In this document: positions 46,801-56,443 of the stretch, piece by piece
Position numbering within the stretch: position 1 is the stretch's first letter
How the letters are laid out: every line of letters starts with the position of its first letter
Made by a program: the position numbers and the translations under genes
From: Symsagittifera roscoffensis
Lineage: Eukaryota > Xenacoelomorpha > Acoela > Convolutidae
Reading direction: 5' to 3'
Length of the DNA stretch: 64,000 nt
NCBI RefSeq assembly: GCF_963678635.1
Contig: NC_087065.1
Location: 65,815,374-65,879,373 of the forward strand
The notes under the pieces: model-generated
What the model saw: the letters and a program-made list of their open reading frames with translations, nothing else
Told to the model about the DNA's origin: nothing
Database searches by the model: none

Positions 46801-49800
46801 GATTGTTTCATACTTCATTTTTCTAGCTTGGGTTACACAATTCTTTTCCAACTGATAGCTTTTACCTGATGTTTAAATGAGGAGCTGGTGACAGCTCTGC
46901 TGTAGTTGAAACTAATTAAAGCTGATCGGTATTTTTAATCTGATTTATATTATCTCGTTTTTTAAACCTGATTTTTGCTGTTTGTTTTCAACTTTGCTTG
47001 CCGATCATAAAAAAGTTATCCTTTCAGTTGATCGCTTTCACGTGGTGATAAGATGAAGAGCTGGCGACAGTTATACTATCGGTGACAAAACTAAAACTGA
47101 TCTGTGTAAGTATCTGCTTGAAATTTGTAGCTGCTTATTTCCAGGGTTGAGTTTTGTCTGATTTACCGGTTGTTAAATTATTGCTTTGGTAGTTTCATAC
47201 TTTAATATTAAATCTTGGTTTTAATAATGCTTTTCAAAAAAAGCTAACCCTTTCATATGATAGTTGTTCCTTTGATGTTAAGATGACGACCAAGAGACAA
47301 TAATTTGAAGCTGCTTTAAGTTATTACCTGAATTTTGGCGTTTATTGCTAACTCATGCTGCTTTTCAAAGAAAGGTTATTTTTTCAGTTGATAAGTATCA
47401 CGTGATATTTAGATGACGAGATGGAGAAAGTTTTGCTGTCGCTGAAAATAATTAAACCGGATCTGGATTTTTTAATATGATTTCAATTGTTTGCTTCTTA
47501 CTTTGAATGTTGTTGTCTGATTTGGTCCCCCTTTCTTCTAATTTTGAGATACAAATATCTATTTTTGGCGAGGTACACTAAAGTTTTTCTAAAGGCGCCA
47601 ATAAATACTAATATTTGAGGGGGAAGCGCGCTCCAAAAAAACGCAACTTTTTAGTCAAAATTTTCCAAAAAGTGACTGAAAACGCCTTTTTTGGCCTGTT
47701 TTTTTTTTACAAATTTGCCTACGGCGCAGAAAATTTTGTCAAAATAGGGTCTTTGTATTGATTTGCGAGAGAAAATCAATTTGGTTGAAGTTAAAAAAAA
47801 GGTCGATAAAATTTTCAAAATTTTTTTGAAAATCCGCCCCCCTCACTCGAAAAATTCCTAGATCTGCGCCTGAGCTTTGCTGCCATTGATAATAATTATA
47901 GCTGATATCCTTAGATTTCTTATTTTTTAGATGACCATACTGGGTTGAATGAATTTTGTTGTTTGTGATTTGCGGGGTTTATCCACAGATGTTATCCACT
48001 GCTGCAAGTGTCAAGTAGTGGAAAATAAACAGAATGAAAAAAATACCAGTTATGATAAACAACGATGAACTAATAATAAGTAATTAAGTCGCGTTGTGTC
48101 GTTAGAAGCAGTCAGAAATTGTTTTATCAGTGAGAAAATTGGAGTGTTATCTGTTAAAAAACAATCTCGAGTCATAAATTCAAGCCATAGATATTTAAAA
48201 GGAAAGGTGAAGGTTCTATACATAACTCTTGTATGTCTAACATATCAATTCTTTGAAGTCAGATTGTTTGATTGTACATTTTAGTGGCTTGTGCAGAATA
48301 GAGCAGCTTTGTTTGCAGTGAACAATGAGAGGAAGACGCCCCTGGATTTGGGGAGGGAGAAAGGTCACTCGGACATAGTAGAGTACATTATATCACACAA
48401 GTTTCACCAGCCCAAGTTCACTCTCGACCAGTTCATGCATCCAGAATTGTCACGATATGTGAGTTTTGTCCGAGTTAGAGAAGTCTCGTCTACTTAACAA
48501 TCTCACACCTCTTCTCCTCCCACCAATCCCCCCCCCCCCCCCCCCCCCCTGGTATCCACTAAAGAATTTCCTCCACCTCTGTTAATAAAAGCAGTAAATT
48601 AGCTCTAGAGCGTTCTATTGAAAATTCTGGTTGGTGGAAAGTTCGCTGATTTACTATACTTAATAATCTCTCTCCCTTTCTTGAAAGGCTGGAAAGGTTG
48701 TTAAGTTGACGCGAGAGGTCTCAAAAATTATGATGTTTTTCTATTATTCGACGATGCATCAACTGATACAGATTTGTTTGGTTTGTATTGAAAAATTCCA
48801 AATAAATGTCATTCAGTACCAAATCAGTACTTTTTAAACCCCTGGTCTTACTCAATGTAGAGCCAACCGATGGGGGGAGGAGTACTGTCATCTATTTTGC
48901 CGTAGCCGGTCCCACCTTGAGGATGCGGATGACACAAGGACCTCTCCAACAGTGACGGAATCAGTATCGTTTATAGAGATAGGATGCTTTTGCTAAGTGT
49001 GCAAACTGAACTATATTATTGTTTTGAGAACTGGAAATGACTGATTTATTGTCTTACTGTCTTTAAGTAATTTTTGTAATTTTCAGCAAGCCCACGACAT
49101 TCTGAAGGACCACGGGAGTGAAGATGGAATGTTTCTGGTTCGTGGCAGCAAGAGGTGTCTGGGACCAGTTTTGTCCCTGATGTCGAAGAACCACCTGCTC
49201 AACTACGAAATACAGAAACGACTGTTCCAAATTGGAGAGAAGGTAGTTGACCAGTTTGGCTACTTTTATTCAAGAGTGAAATAACCAAATTTTCGGAACT
49301 CACTTCTAAATAATGTTACATGATGAAACACTTTCAACCAATTGATGTGATTTTATGATGGTCTATGTTTTTTTCTGTCATTTTGTTGTTCTTTTGTGGC
49401 AGGAAGTGGAGATGTTTGCCATAGACGACAGTCCATTTTCCCCCTCCCTGGAACTACTGGTGGACTACTTCTCTTGTGAGAAGAGCATGGCCTCTTTCAA
49501 ACTCAGCAAACCAGTTGGGCCCATACTCAGAGAGCCCCTCACCATCGATACCTCAAATGGTGCACAGACGGAGATGCTGAAAAGCGAGGAAACAGGGGCA
49601 GGCGATAATCTGATGGCACAGAATGCTGTGCTTATTGCGCCTGATGAACTCATATTCGGTAAGAAGACTGTTCGAAACATAAATTAGCTTTAAAAATATT
49701 TTTAACTTCTCAAAGCATGATAGTTGAAAAATTCAAACATCCGTGAAAAATTGAGTTGTTTGGCTTCCGTTTGTCTGCGTTATGTTTTCTCGGCTTAGTT

Positions 49801-52800
49801 GTCACATTACGAATTTTTGTTCTGGTTTACGCAGTTTTCATTGTAGTTGCAATTGTTGTTGATTTACTCCTGTAATTTGTAAATTTACTAGATTCGACTT
49901 AATTTATTTTCCTTATTTTGTTTTTTTTCTGCTCAAAAATCTTCGGCTTATATGTTGTCGGATTAATCAACGTATTATGTGGCGGCATTTGAAAGACAAA
50001 AATAGATTATTAGTTTAATAAATACTTTAGTGTAAAAGTTTGAAGTTCTAAATTTTAATCGCTCAAAAAAATTTCGATAATCTTCCATGGTTGTTTCTCG
50101 GCTGATTTTCTGAAATTGAAGTTTTGATAATTTCCAAATAAGAACCTTTCAGTTTTTTTCGACTTGTTTGTTTCCATCTCTATTCTGTTCGGCTAACTTG
50201 CAATGCTACAATAGCGTTTTATTGTAATGTTTCTTACTCACCGTTTGAGAAGCCGCAAGAGATAAGGGTATGTTTCTAGGAGAGCGGCTGTGGCCGAGAA
50301 GGTAAGACGCGAGGCCTTAAAAACGGAGGCCGTGGGTTTGAGTCCCACTTCGGTCACTATTAGAGGGTTCCAGTGTCATACGCCTCTTCAAAGTGCGACC
50401 GTCTACGGTAAAATGGTTGAAATCGAACTCCCCCTCGAAATCAAGGTTCATGATAGTAAAGCGGTAGTAGGGCCGGGGCAAATAGAGAAGGGGGATTTTT
50501 CCGCTATACCGACCCCGCATTTTAATTTAGCTTGCTAAGATAAAATGAAAGATTGTAGAACATAACCTCAACTGCAGGAATATAACGGATAAGTGTCAAG
50601 ATTAAGCATAGTTATTGCTTTAAAGCTCAAAAGTAGAATGCGTAAACTGCTTTCGGAACTGAGACTATATTTGTTCTGGTTTCCAGGAAGAACACTTGGC
50701 CAGGGTGCCTATGGAGAGGTGGTTGAGGCCATGTGGACCAGAAAGGGATCTCTGTCGCCCTCCTTCAACCAAGGAGACACCATGACAGCTGCTTCCTCCG
50801 CCTGCAGTCCAGCGAGTGAACATGTAGCAGTGAAGAAGATAATGGCGATGAAAGACTCCAACTGCCAGATCGATTTCCTCTCTGAAGTGAGGGCTCTCTT
50901 CAACATACACCACCCGGGCATAGTGAAACTCATTGGGATCTCATTTGGACCGCCTGTCATGCTGGTAAGTAGCTTAAACTGCTTCCATATTAAATGACAC
51001 ATTATCCTTTAGTGACTTCTAATTTCCAGGTCGGAGGTTCGATTCAGGCTTATAGCAAAGTTTTTTTTTGCACGACAAAACTGATTTTTAGAATTTTTCC
51101 TAATTTTGTTTTGTTTTTGGCTTTCTAGAGCTATTTCTTACAGTTTTCTCGATTTTGTTTGCGAAGTGCTTTTTCGCTACCTTTTAATTTGGTGACACTT
51201 AAATTTTTATTTGGCGGTTTGGTTTGACTAATGATTTCTTCTTAAATTCAATTCAAGTTGCAAATGCCAAAAAATAATGAAGCTTCTGTTTGGTTTTCAA
51301 AACTGGTTTACATGCGGTATTAAAAAATTACCTATTCATTCATTATTCGCAAGTTGGGTTAATTTTATCAAATTTTTTTGAAGGTTTTTTTTTCTGAAAG
51401 ATTTTCAACGAAAAACTTCATTTTTTAAGTTGAGTTGAGTATCGGTTTTGCAGATGTGACTTGTAAATTTAGTGGATTGTTTGGTGCAGATAACTGAGTT
51501 GGTGTGTGGAGGCAGTCTGCTGGACTTCCTGATAGACAGTGGGGACACTGTGACTCTGCAGCAGATGGTGGCCTGGAGTGCCCAGATAGCCAGACCCATG
51601 GCATACTTGGAGGCCAGGAAACTTATACACAGAGACCTCGCAGCACGCAATATACTCCTCAAGTCCTACAAAATGGTAAGGAATTGTTGCTTCAACCAAT
51701 GCTTTCCAATCGGTTCAAGTTCCTAGTTTTTTCTCTGTTAAGCATCGAAAGACTAAAATATTCGAAATCTTATTGCGACCTACGTAACAAAATAAAATTG
51801 ATCATTCTGTGAATTCTGACGAAAAAATCTTGGGAAAAAAATGAACAACAGAGATTTTTTTTGCCACTATGTGAGTGTTCTGGTTTTCTTTACGAGAAGT
51901 AGATTCATGTTTCTAAAGCGATCTGCAAGATAATGTTCATATTGCCGTGTGTTGCAGTGCAAGCTGTGTGACTTTGGACTGAGTCGGATGGTGGGGGAGG
52001 GGAAGGAGTACTACGTGGCCACTAAGGGGGGCAAGTGGCCCCTGAGGTGGTACGCGCCAGAGAGTGTCAACCGGTGGCACTTCTCCTCTGCCTCTGACGT
52101 CTGGTCTTTCGCAGTCACCATGCACGAGATATTCTCATATGGACAGCAACCTTATGGAGATCTATCTTGGCAACAGGTAAGCTATCTCATCAAGTATCTT
52201 TCGTAACTTTAATACAAAAAGCCTAAAACTTCGATTGAACAGGAAACTTCTTATTGAATTGAGATCCTTAACAAATTTTGCTTGAGGGCGACTATTGGTA
52301 ATAAGGTTAATGTTGGATTGTTTAGCAGGAATATTAGTTTTGTCTAAATTGAAGAACACAACAATTGAGTTTTGTAGTTGACGGATGTATGAGATGCTGT
52401 GTTTTTCTATGATTAGCTTTGTTTACAGGTGTTTGACCTGATAGACGAAGGTCAGCGTCTCTCCCAGCCGGCTGGGTGCCCGGACGCCATCTACCAGATC
52501 ATGATGTCCTGTTGGGAATATCAGCCGGCCGACCGACCCACCTTCGCCGAACTCACCAATCTATTCATGTCGCCCCAATTTCTAGCTGCATTCTCAATAC
52601 CTGCCAAAGCAATCACAGACCCTCTTTCTTCTACACACCCCGGCGGCGGAAAAAGTATCCCGGGATCGCCGGTTAAAAAAGTTACAATATGTGCCAATAA
52701 ACCAGATACCACAAGCAATGAAAATGTGCAACAAAGCAGCCTTAATAATAATAATAGCAACAGTAGTCAGCTGCAAATGACTGGTTCAGGATACACGACT

Positions 52801-53037
52801 GGAAGTAGCAGTGGATACGGTTCTCTAGTCAAGTATGTCGAGACTTCTTCCAAGATGGTCGAGGTGGAAGTTTACGAACCCCAAACCAGAGAAGCGAAGG
52901 TTGTTAATATTAGCGAGGAAGTCTCAAATGGCAATGAAAAGACAGAAAAAGAACCAACTGATGCTATCAAGCCCCCAGATAAACTAGTAGTTAAAGACTC
53001 TATGCTGAAAATAAAGCGACCTTCAAAGATTGTTTAG
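25090..53037 (+). CDS. shark: SH2-ankyrin-SH2 tyrosine kinase of the Shark/HTK16 family (eight coding exons)
   Basis: Coding exons by splice-site and frame reading: 25090-25869, 48285-48458, 49087-49242, 49403-49658, 50687-50964, 51490-51675, 51958-52176, 52429-53037, together 2658 bases and 885 residues. Domain order: SH2 (about residues 27-115, phosphotyrosine Arg52 in YLIRES), ankyrin repeats (about 140-305), second SH2 (Arg337 in FLVRGS), tyrosine kinase (G-loop LGQGAYGEV at about 459, VAVKK Lys505, HRDLAARN Asp597, DFG at 615, tandem Tyr628-Tyr629 in the activation loop, WYAPES), then a disordered Asn/Ser-rich tail. This order is that of Drosophila Shark and Hydra HTK16, cytoplasmic kinases acting downstream of ITAM-type receptors and in epithelial signalling. 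All catalytic residues are intact. Start chosen as the only ATG ahead of SH2 in this frame; a 5' non-coding exon is possible. The first intron is 22,415 bp. Confidence 0.95.
26670..47480. repeat. Satellite array of about 187-280 bp monomers inside shark intron 1
   Basis: Every monomer carries a conserved core: (TT)CAATTGATAAC, CACGTGATGTTTAGATGACG, AGCTGGAGACAG, TTTTG, CTGTCGTTGACAATAA. I located 25 successive cores from 26698 to 32355 (mean spacing about 236 bp), so the array holds roughly 85-90 monomers. Spacings fall in three classes, near 187-189, 267-269 and 276-278 bp, with different linker sequence between cores. Left (before about 27 kb) and right (after about 43.7 kb) margins are diverged, while the middle is homogeneous, the usual state of a satellite kept uniform by unequal exchange. 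No coding potential. Confidence 0.96.
29134..32078. repeat. Higher-order repeat, about 0.92 kb, four monomers per unit
   Basis: Cores at 29134, 30055, 30970 and 31891 are 921, 915 and 921 bp apart, and each interval holds the same monomer series with steps near 187, 189, 277 and 267 bp. Corresponding monomers in successive units are far more alike than neighbours within a unit. A related higher-order block recurs at about 36045, 36961 and 38878, marked by the shared word AAGCTGGATTGTTTAAACC. Confidence 0.9.
47529..47870. repeat. Dispersed non-coding repeat, copy 1
   Basis: This stretch shares a word series with 62200-62470 and more weakly with 61385-61690: (TTT)CTAAAGGCG/CAT, GGGGGAAGCGCGC, CCAAAAAAGTG, TGGCCTGTTTTTTTTT, and AAAATAGGGTCTTT. 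It breaks the right edge of the satellite. No frame or terminal structure was recognised. Confidence 0.7.
48285..48458 (+). CDS. shark: shark exon 2: end of ankyrin repeats
   Basis: 58 codons, phase 0 at both ends, acceptor ACATTTTAG|TGG, donor TAT|GTGAGT. It continues the ankyrin repeat split by intron 1: HFKIFE joins to WLVQNRAALFAVNNERKTP, then LDLGREKGHSDIVEYI, and reaches the start of the second SH2 at HPELSRY. Confidence 0.92.
48528..48549 (+). repeat. 22-base C homopolymer in shark intron 2
   Basis: An uninterrupted run of 22 C, 70 bases after the exon-2 donor. A run this long is unstable and prone to sequencing error in length. Confidence 0.95.
48560..48715. repeat. Dispersed repeat in shark intron 2
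   Basis: Shares AAAAGCAGTAAATTAGC, TAGAGC and CCTTTCTTGAAAGG, in the same order and spacing, with 57560-57699. It is a short diverged interspersed element, class unknown. Confidence 0.65.
49087..49242 (+). CDS. shark: shark exon 3: second SH2, first half
   Basis: 52 codons, phase 0, acceptor TTTTCAG|CAA, donor AAG|GTAGTT. It encodes QAHDILKDHGSEDGMFLVRG with the phosphotyrosine-binding arginine (Arg337), then HLLNYEIQKRLFQIGEK. Confidence 0.93.
49403..49658 (+). CDS. shark: shark exon 4: second SH2 end and SH2-kinase linker
   Basis: 256 bases, ends in phase 1, acceptor TGTGGCAG|GAA, donor TTCG|GTAAGA. SH2 end at LELLVDYFSCEKSM; then a linker leading to APDELIFG at the kinase start. Confidence 0.93.
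50281..50530 (+). mobile_element. tRNA-Leu-derived SINE in shark intron 4
   Basis: The head resembles a class II tRNA-Leu: A box TGGCCGAGAAGG (50291-50302) and B box GGTTTGAGTCC (50335-50345), with a T stem GTGGG/CCCAC. The acceptor strands no longer pair and the anticodon arm is shortened, so it is not a working tRNA. About 180 bp of non-tRNA body follows. Pol III boxes near the start plus an unrelated body are what define a tRNA-derived SINE. Confidence 0.72.
50687..50964 (+). CDS. shark: shark exon 5: kinase N-lobe
   Basis: 278 bases, starts completing the split Gly codon, ends in phase 0; acceptor TTTCCAG|GAA, donor CTG|GTAAGT. It carries the glycine loop LGQGAYGEVVEA and VAVKKIM with the ATP-binding lysine. 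Between them is an unusual insertion of about 28 residues rich in Ser/Ala (RKGSLSPSFNQGDTM and on) in the beta2-beta3 loop. Confidence 0.93.
51490..51675 (+). CDS. shark: shark exon 6: kinase hinge and catalytic loop
   Basis: 62 codons, phase 0; acceptor GGTGCAG|ATA, donor ATG|GTAAGG. Hinge ITELVCGGSLLDFL and catalytic loop IHRDLAARNILL with Asp597 and Asn602. Confidence 0.94.
51958..52176 (+). CDS. shark: shark exon 7: DFG, activation loop and APE
   Basis: 73 codons, phase 0; acceptor GTTGCAG|TGC, donor CAG|GTAAGC. KLCDFGLSRMVGEG, tandem tyrosines EYYVAT, WYAPESVN and DVWSFAVTMHEIF. Codons are strongly G/C-ending (33 of the first 40). Confidence 0.94.
52429..53037 (+). CDS. shark: shark exon 8: kinase C-lobe end and tail
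   Basis: Acceptor GTTTACAG|GTG. It encodes the last helices (AIYQIMMSCWEYQPADRPTF, with the invariant Arg of RPTF) and about 155 residues of low-complexity tail with Asn/Ser runs and SGYTTGSSSGYGS, ending at TAG 53035-53037. No recognised domain in the tail. Confidence 0.93.
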   Translation: MFDLIDEGQRLSQPAGCPDAIYQIMMSCWEYQPADRPTFAELTNLFMSPQFLAAFSIPAKAITDPLSSTHPGGGKSIPGSPVKKVTICANKPDTTSNENVQQSSLNNNNSNSSQLQMTGSGYTTGSSSGYGSLVKYVETSSKMVEVEVYEPQTREAKVVNISEEVSNGNEKTEKEPTDAIKPPDKLVVKDSMLKIKRPSKIV

Positions 53038-53975
53038 TCTCTCTTTAATGTACACTTCTTCGTTATTTAACTTAAACTTGACGCAACAATTGTGAACTTA
53101 AATTTATGTTTCAGTATGAGTAGATAGATCGAGTGAATTTAGTTAGTTGCTCTGAGTTTTGAATTGACACTCTTTCGCGTTTTATGTTTTAGCTAGATGA
53201 AATTTTTTTTTAGCTGAGAGTTTCAAATTTTATCGTGATATTTGATGTTCTCGACACACTGTTGAGAATATCTCTACGCAAAGCCAGGCATCTGCATGAT
53301 GATGTGTGTTCATCATTCATCTAAGAAGTTTAAGCTACCAGAAGCTCAAGTAACTACCTTTTGGTCGTGATTTGGATTCTAGTGAGTGTGCATCGTATAA
53401 AAACGCTCTGGGTCGTGATTTGCAATCAAAAAGTTCTCTTTGTCGAGAATAACTGGTCTGCATTTTTTTTTCGTTAGAGTTTGATATAGTTGATATATAT
53501 ATATTTTTGTTTTGTTTTTTTTTGAGAGAAAGTCTTAAAATTTGTTCGGGCTCAAATGTAGCTTTTCGCGGTTAGACTTTGATTAAGTCAATCATAAATT
53601 TTTCTAGAATTACAAAGACCGTATTTTAAATGAAATTCGGACGTTGAGAATTTTTAAAAAAATGAAAGTCTTTTTTTTTCTGTTTACCTGCATGCATTGA
53701 CTCGTTTCCAACTGTCTGTTGGCTATGATTTTGTTTTTCATTTGATGAGAGACTGAATTTGTAATTGAAACGCTAATGACACTTGCGTATTTAAATGAGC
53801 GTTAAGTACGTATACGACTATTTTTTCCAACCTGAATTGCAAATTTCGGTGCCTCGACTTTTTGATAACATAAGCTCTAACATCCGATTAGTAATAAGTT
53901 AAAACAGTTGATGCCATGTTCAATCATCAAATGAACCGAAAAAAGTAATTTGTTTTAAACAACAGCACAATAAAA
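53038..53975 (+). other. shark: shark 3' untranslated region (probable extent)
   Basis: AT-rich, no frame. The first AATAAA downstream of the stop that I noticed is at 53969-53974, which would give a 3' UTR of about 0.95 kb. The cleavage site is not shown by the sequence. Confidence 0.35.
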
Positions 53976-55858
53976 AAAACTCGATATCAGAAATTTTTCA
54001 ACCAAACCTATAGTTTTTTCGAATTGCGTATTTATGCATAATTTGGCTATATGCTTTCTAATTTTTAAATGCTAAGTTAGTATAGATGCCTTCAGTTTGG
54101 CTTAATCCAAATTATTACATTCAAAGTAGTGTCTATTTGTATTTGGTGGCATTTTTGCTGCATGGCAATGTCAATTTATTAGCATATTTATCTGCTGTGG
54201 GTGGCTTGTGTTAGTTATTTTTTCTGTGCAACTTGATCAGCAATGGGTTATTCTTAGTCTTATATGCGCAAAAAAAGTTGTCTGTACGAAATCTGCCTTT
54301 AGGTTTCACATTTGTCTGTTTATTCTTCGTCGGTTTTTTCCGAAGCGGTATGTGTTTTATTCGAAGCATCTCTGATTCAAGAATTTCTGAGTTTGTGTAG
54401 TTTCCCTTTTATTTCATCTTTCTGTTTCAATGTTTTCGGTTTAATTTTTTTTTGGCTTAATCTAATCATTTTGCGTCATTTGAATTACCAAAATATTAAG
54501 TGAAGTCAGGAAATGGCTCAAAAAGTTTGACTTCGGAAACATTATAGCTCAAATTTATTTTTGGCTTAAATGGCGTCTACCTAATTATCTTTGGTTTTCT
54601 GCCGCCAAACAATTAGTGGAAATGCTTATTTTTTGCTGTTTAATGGCTTTCACGACAGTTTTCAATGGTCTTTAATGATGCTCAAAATGTACATCAAGTG
54701 AGACAAACCTGAAAATTTTTGTAGATCCAGTTCTTCAAAAACAATTTTAAAAATTATTTCTATATCGAAATGGTTTTGTTCTCAGTTCTGTCTGGTAACT
54801 ATAATGCAATGTTTTTTGTATCAAAAAAAATATCACTAGTGCTAAAATCATTTAGAAAGCAAGTAGCAAAAACGTCGTTTCCGCTCAAAATTTTTTGTAT
54901 TTGCTGAATAAATTTTTATTTTCCTTTAAAGCGAACTTTCCAATTGGAAAACAAATGAAAAATTTGCAAATGTCGCAAATAAACGCGATTGAAGTTTGTT
55001 TTTGTTAGAAAATTGCATTTTATTTTCTCAATTTGCTCTTTTTCAGTCACGCCTTGTTTTTTATTAAAATTGCATTACGATGCTAAACTGTGCGTTTTGT
55101 GAATTGTAAGCGGATTCCGCATCAAGGACGCTCCTTTTGATCTTATTTTGTTCTTTTATTTTCTTTGAATGTTCAGGCAAAACTTTAACATGCGCCGACC
55201 CAGTGCAAAACAAAGTGATTACTTAACAGCTGAAAAGATTCGGCGGGTCATTATTTCAGACTAGAACTGATAGCCGGTTGCTGTGCAAGTAGCACAGAAT
55301 GTTCCGACCATCTTCTTGAAAACTGTTTTTTTTTCTAAATGACTGACTTTTTTGTGCCTGGTGCGATGAAACTATTCGAAAAAAACCTAGATTTCAGACA
55401 TTTACAAATGTCATAACGGACAAAATGTTCTTCAAAAATTACTAATAAAAAATCATAATAAAAACTGCAAAAATTTTATGTTTATTTCATTTTTTTTTGA
55501 AATTTTGAAATTTAAAATAAATTGACAATCTTCAATCTTGTTTTTTGAGAAAATTTACATAATTTTTTTTCAATGTTTAACGGTTGTTTATTTTCAAATC
55601 AATTTTGTGAAATTTTTGGCAAAATATTCTGAAACAACTCAAACCTTGAGCTATTAAATACAATGGTATTGTCAGTGAGAAACAATTAGTGCCGAAACTA
55701 GATGGTAGCCGATGTAAACCATTGTTGTTAATAGGTGAAAGAAGGTAGGACCCTGCAGTACATCAATATTTTAGGCAAATTATCAGATATCTGATTGTTT
55801 TTTATTATGGAACTCTAAGTTTATCTTTTTGATGTTTTGGAAATTGGATAGCCATAAA
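53976..55858. other. AT-rich intergenic DNA
   Basis: Nothing recognised beyond A/T tracts and short low-complexity frames (for example 54312-54503). Confidence 0.5.
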
Positions 55859-55930
55859 TGGGTTTTTTGTTACTCGGCCCAAAATTATCAATTTGTTGAT
55901 TGAGCTTCTCTTTTTCACTGGTCTTTTTTA
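55859..55930. repeat. Decayed end of the MITE family seen at 59270-59461
   Basis: GGGTTTTTTGTTACTCGGCC followed by CAAAATTATCAA resembles the left terminal inverted repeat at 59270 (GGGTCTTTTCTGTTGTTATC then GGCCCAAAATTG). Only one end was found. Confidence 0.5.
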
Positions 55931-56257
55931 GCCGAAAGTAAAATCAACCAATTTTCAAATGATGATTATCAGTTTTATCCGAATATAAATAAAGACCTAT
56001 ATAAAGCTTTAACCTGTTTATTGAATGCAGAATGATATCCATAGCTTAATTTCAGACATATCAACTCATTCAAGGTTTTGGTAATTTTGAGCCGCAGATC
56101 AGAGAAAAAAATGGAAAGATTTTGATTGGTCGGTTTTCTTATGTTCACCCCATTTCAAATTGAATATTACTCCAAGTCATGCTTCGTGCCTCAAAACAGG
56201 AGTTCTGTTTTCCTTCAAAAAACCTAGGAGCTTGAATTTTTGCCGCTCAGCGAAATT

Positions 56258-56443
56258 ATGATGGAACAAGTTTTTCATACTTTTTATGAAGACACCGATA
56301 AAGACATGGACGCACAGCCTGCATTTGACGTGGGCCAACACATACTGGATCTAACCCAAACAATTAGAACGGACTGCTCTTGTACACGACAACCAGATTG
56401 CGAGATGAAGTCAAGAGACCAATGCCACAGATGTAGCGAGTGA
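56258..56443 (+). CDS. Possible small or terminal exon, unrecognised
   Basis: From the ATG at 56258 a 61-residue frame ends at a TGA at 56441-56443; the frame is open upstream to an acceptor-like AAACCTAG at 56227. It begins MMEQVFHTFYEDTDKDMDA and ends with a Cys-rich stretch (CSCTRQPDCEMKS, then CHRCSE). Composition is more protein-like than the surrounding DNA, but there is no homology I can name. It could be the last exon of a gene whose other exons I cannot see, or chance. Confidence 0.28.
   Translation: MMEQVFHTFYEDTDKDMDAQPAFDVGQHILDLTQTIRTDCSCTRQPDCEMKSRDQCHRCSE

Larger units (their letters stand above)
25870..48284 (+). other. shark: shark intron 1: 22.4 kb GC-AG intron filled by satellite
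   Basis: The intron starts GCAAGTATG and ends GTACATTTTAG. About 21 kb of it is the tandem array described at 26670-47480. The remaining unique DNA is short: about 0.8 kb on the left and 0.4 kb on the right, plus a dispersed repeat at 47529-47870. No protein-coding or RNA gene was recognised inside. Confidence 0.9.

Noticed and set aside
26670-47480. CRISPR-like array
   Set aside because: Spacing is regular and the core repeated, but the unit is about 190-280 bp, linkers are themselves repeated, and the setting is an animal intron. It is a satellite.
26670-47480. Calling the array a centromere
   Set aside because: Higher-order structure alone is not evidence for a centromere; the array is inside an apparently intact gene.
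50281-50360. Functional tRNA-Leu gene
   Set aside because: Acceptor strands do not pair and the anticodon arm is shortened; SINE head is the better reading.
51020-51055. B-box-like GGTTCGATTC in shark intron 5
   Set aside because: No matching A box or tRNA-like fold nearby; single short match.
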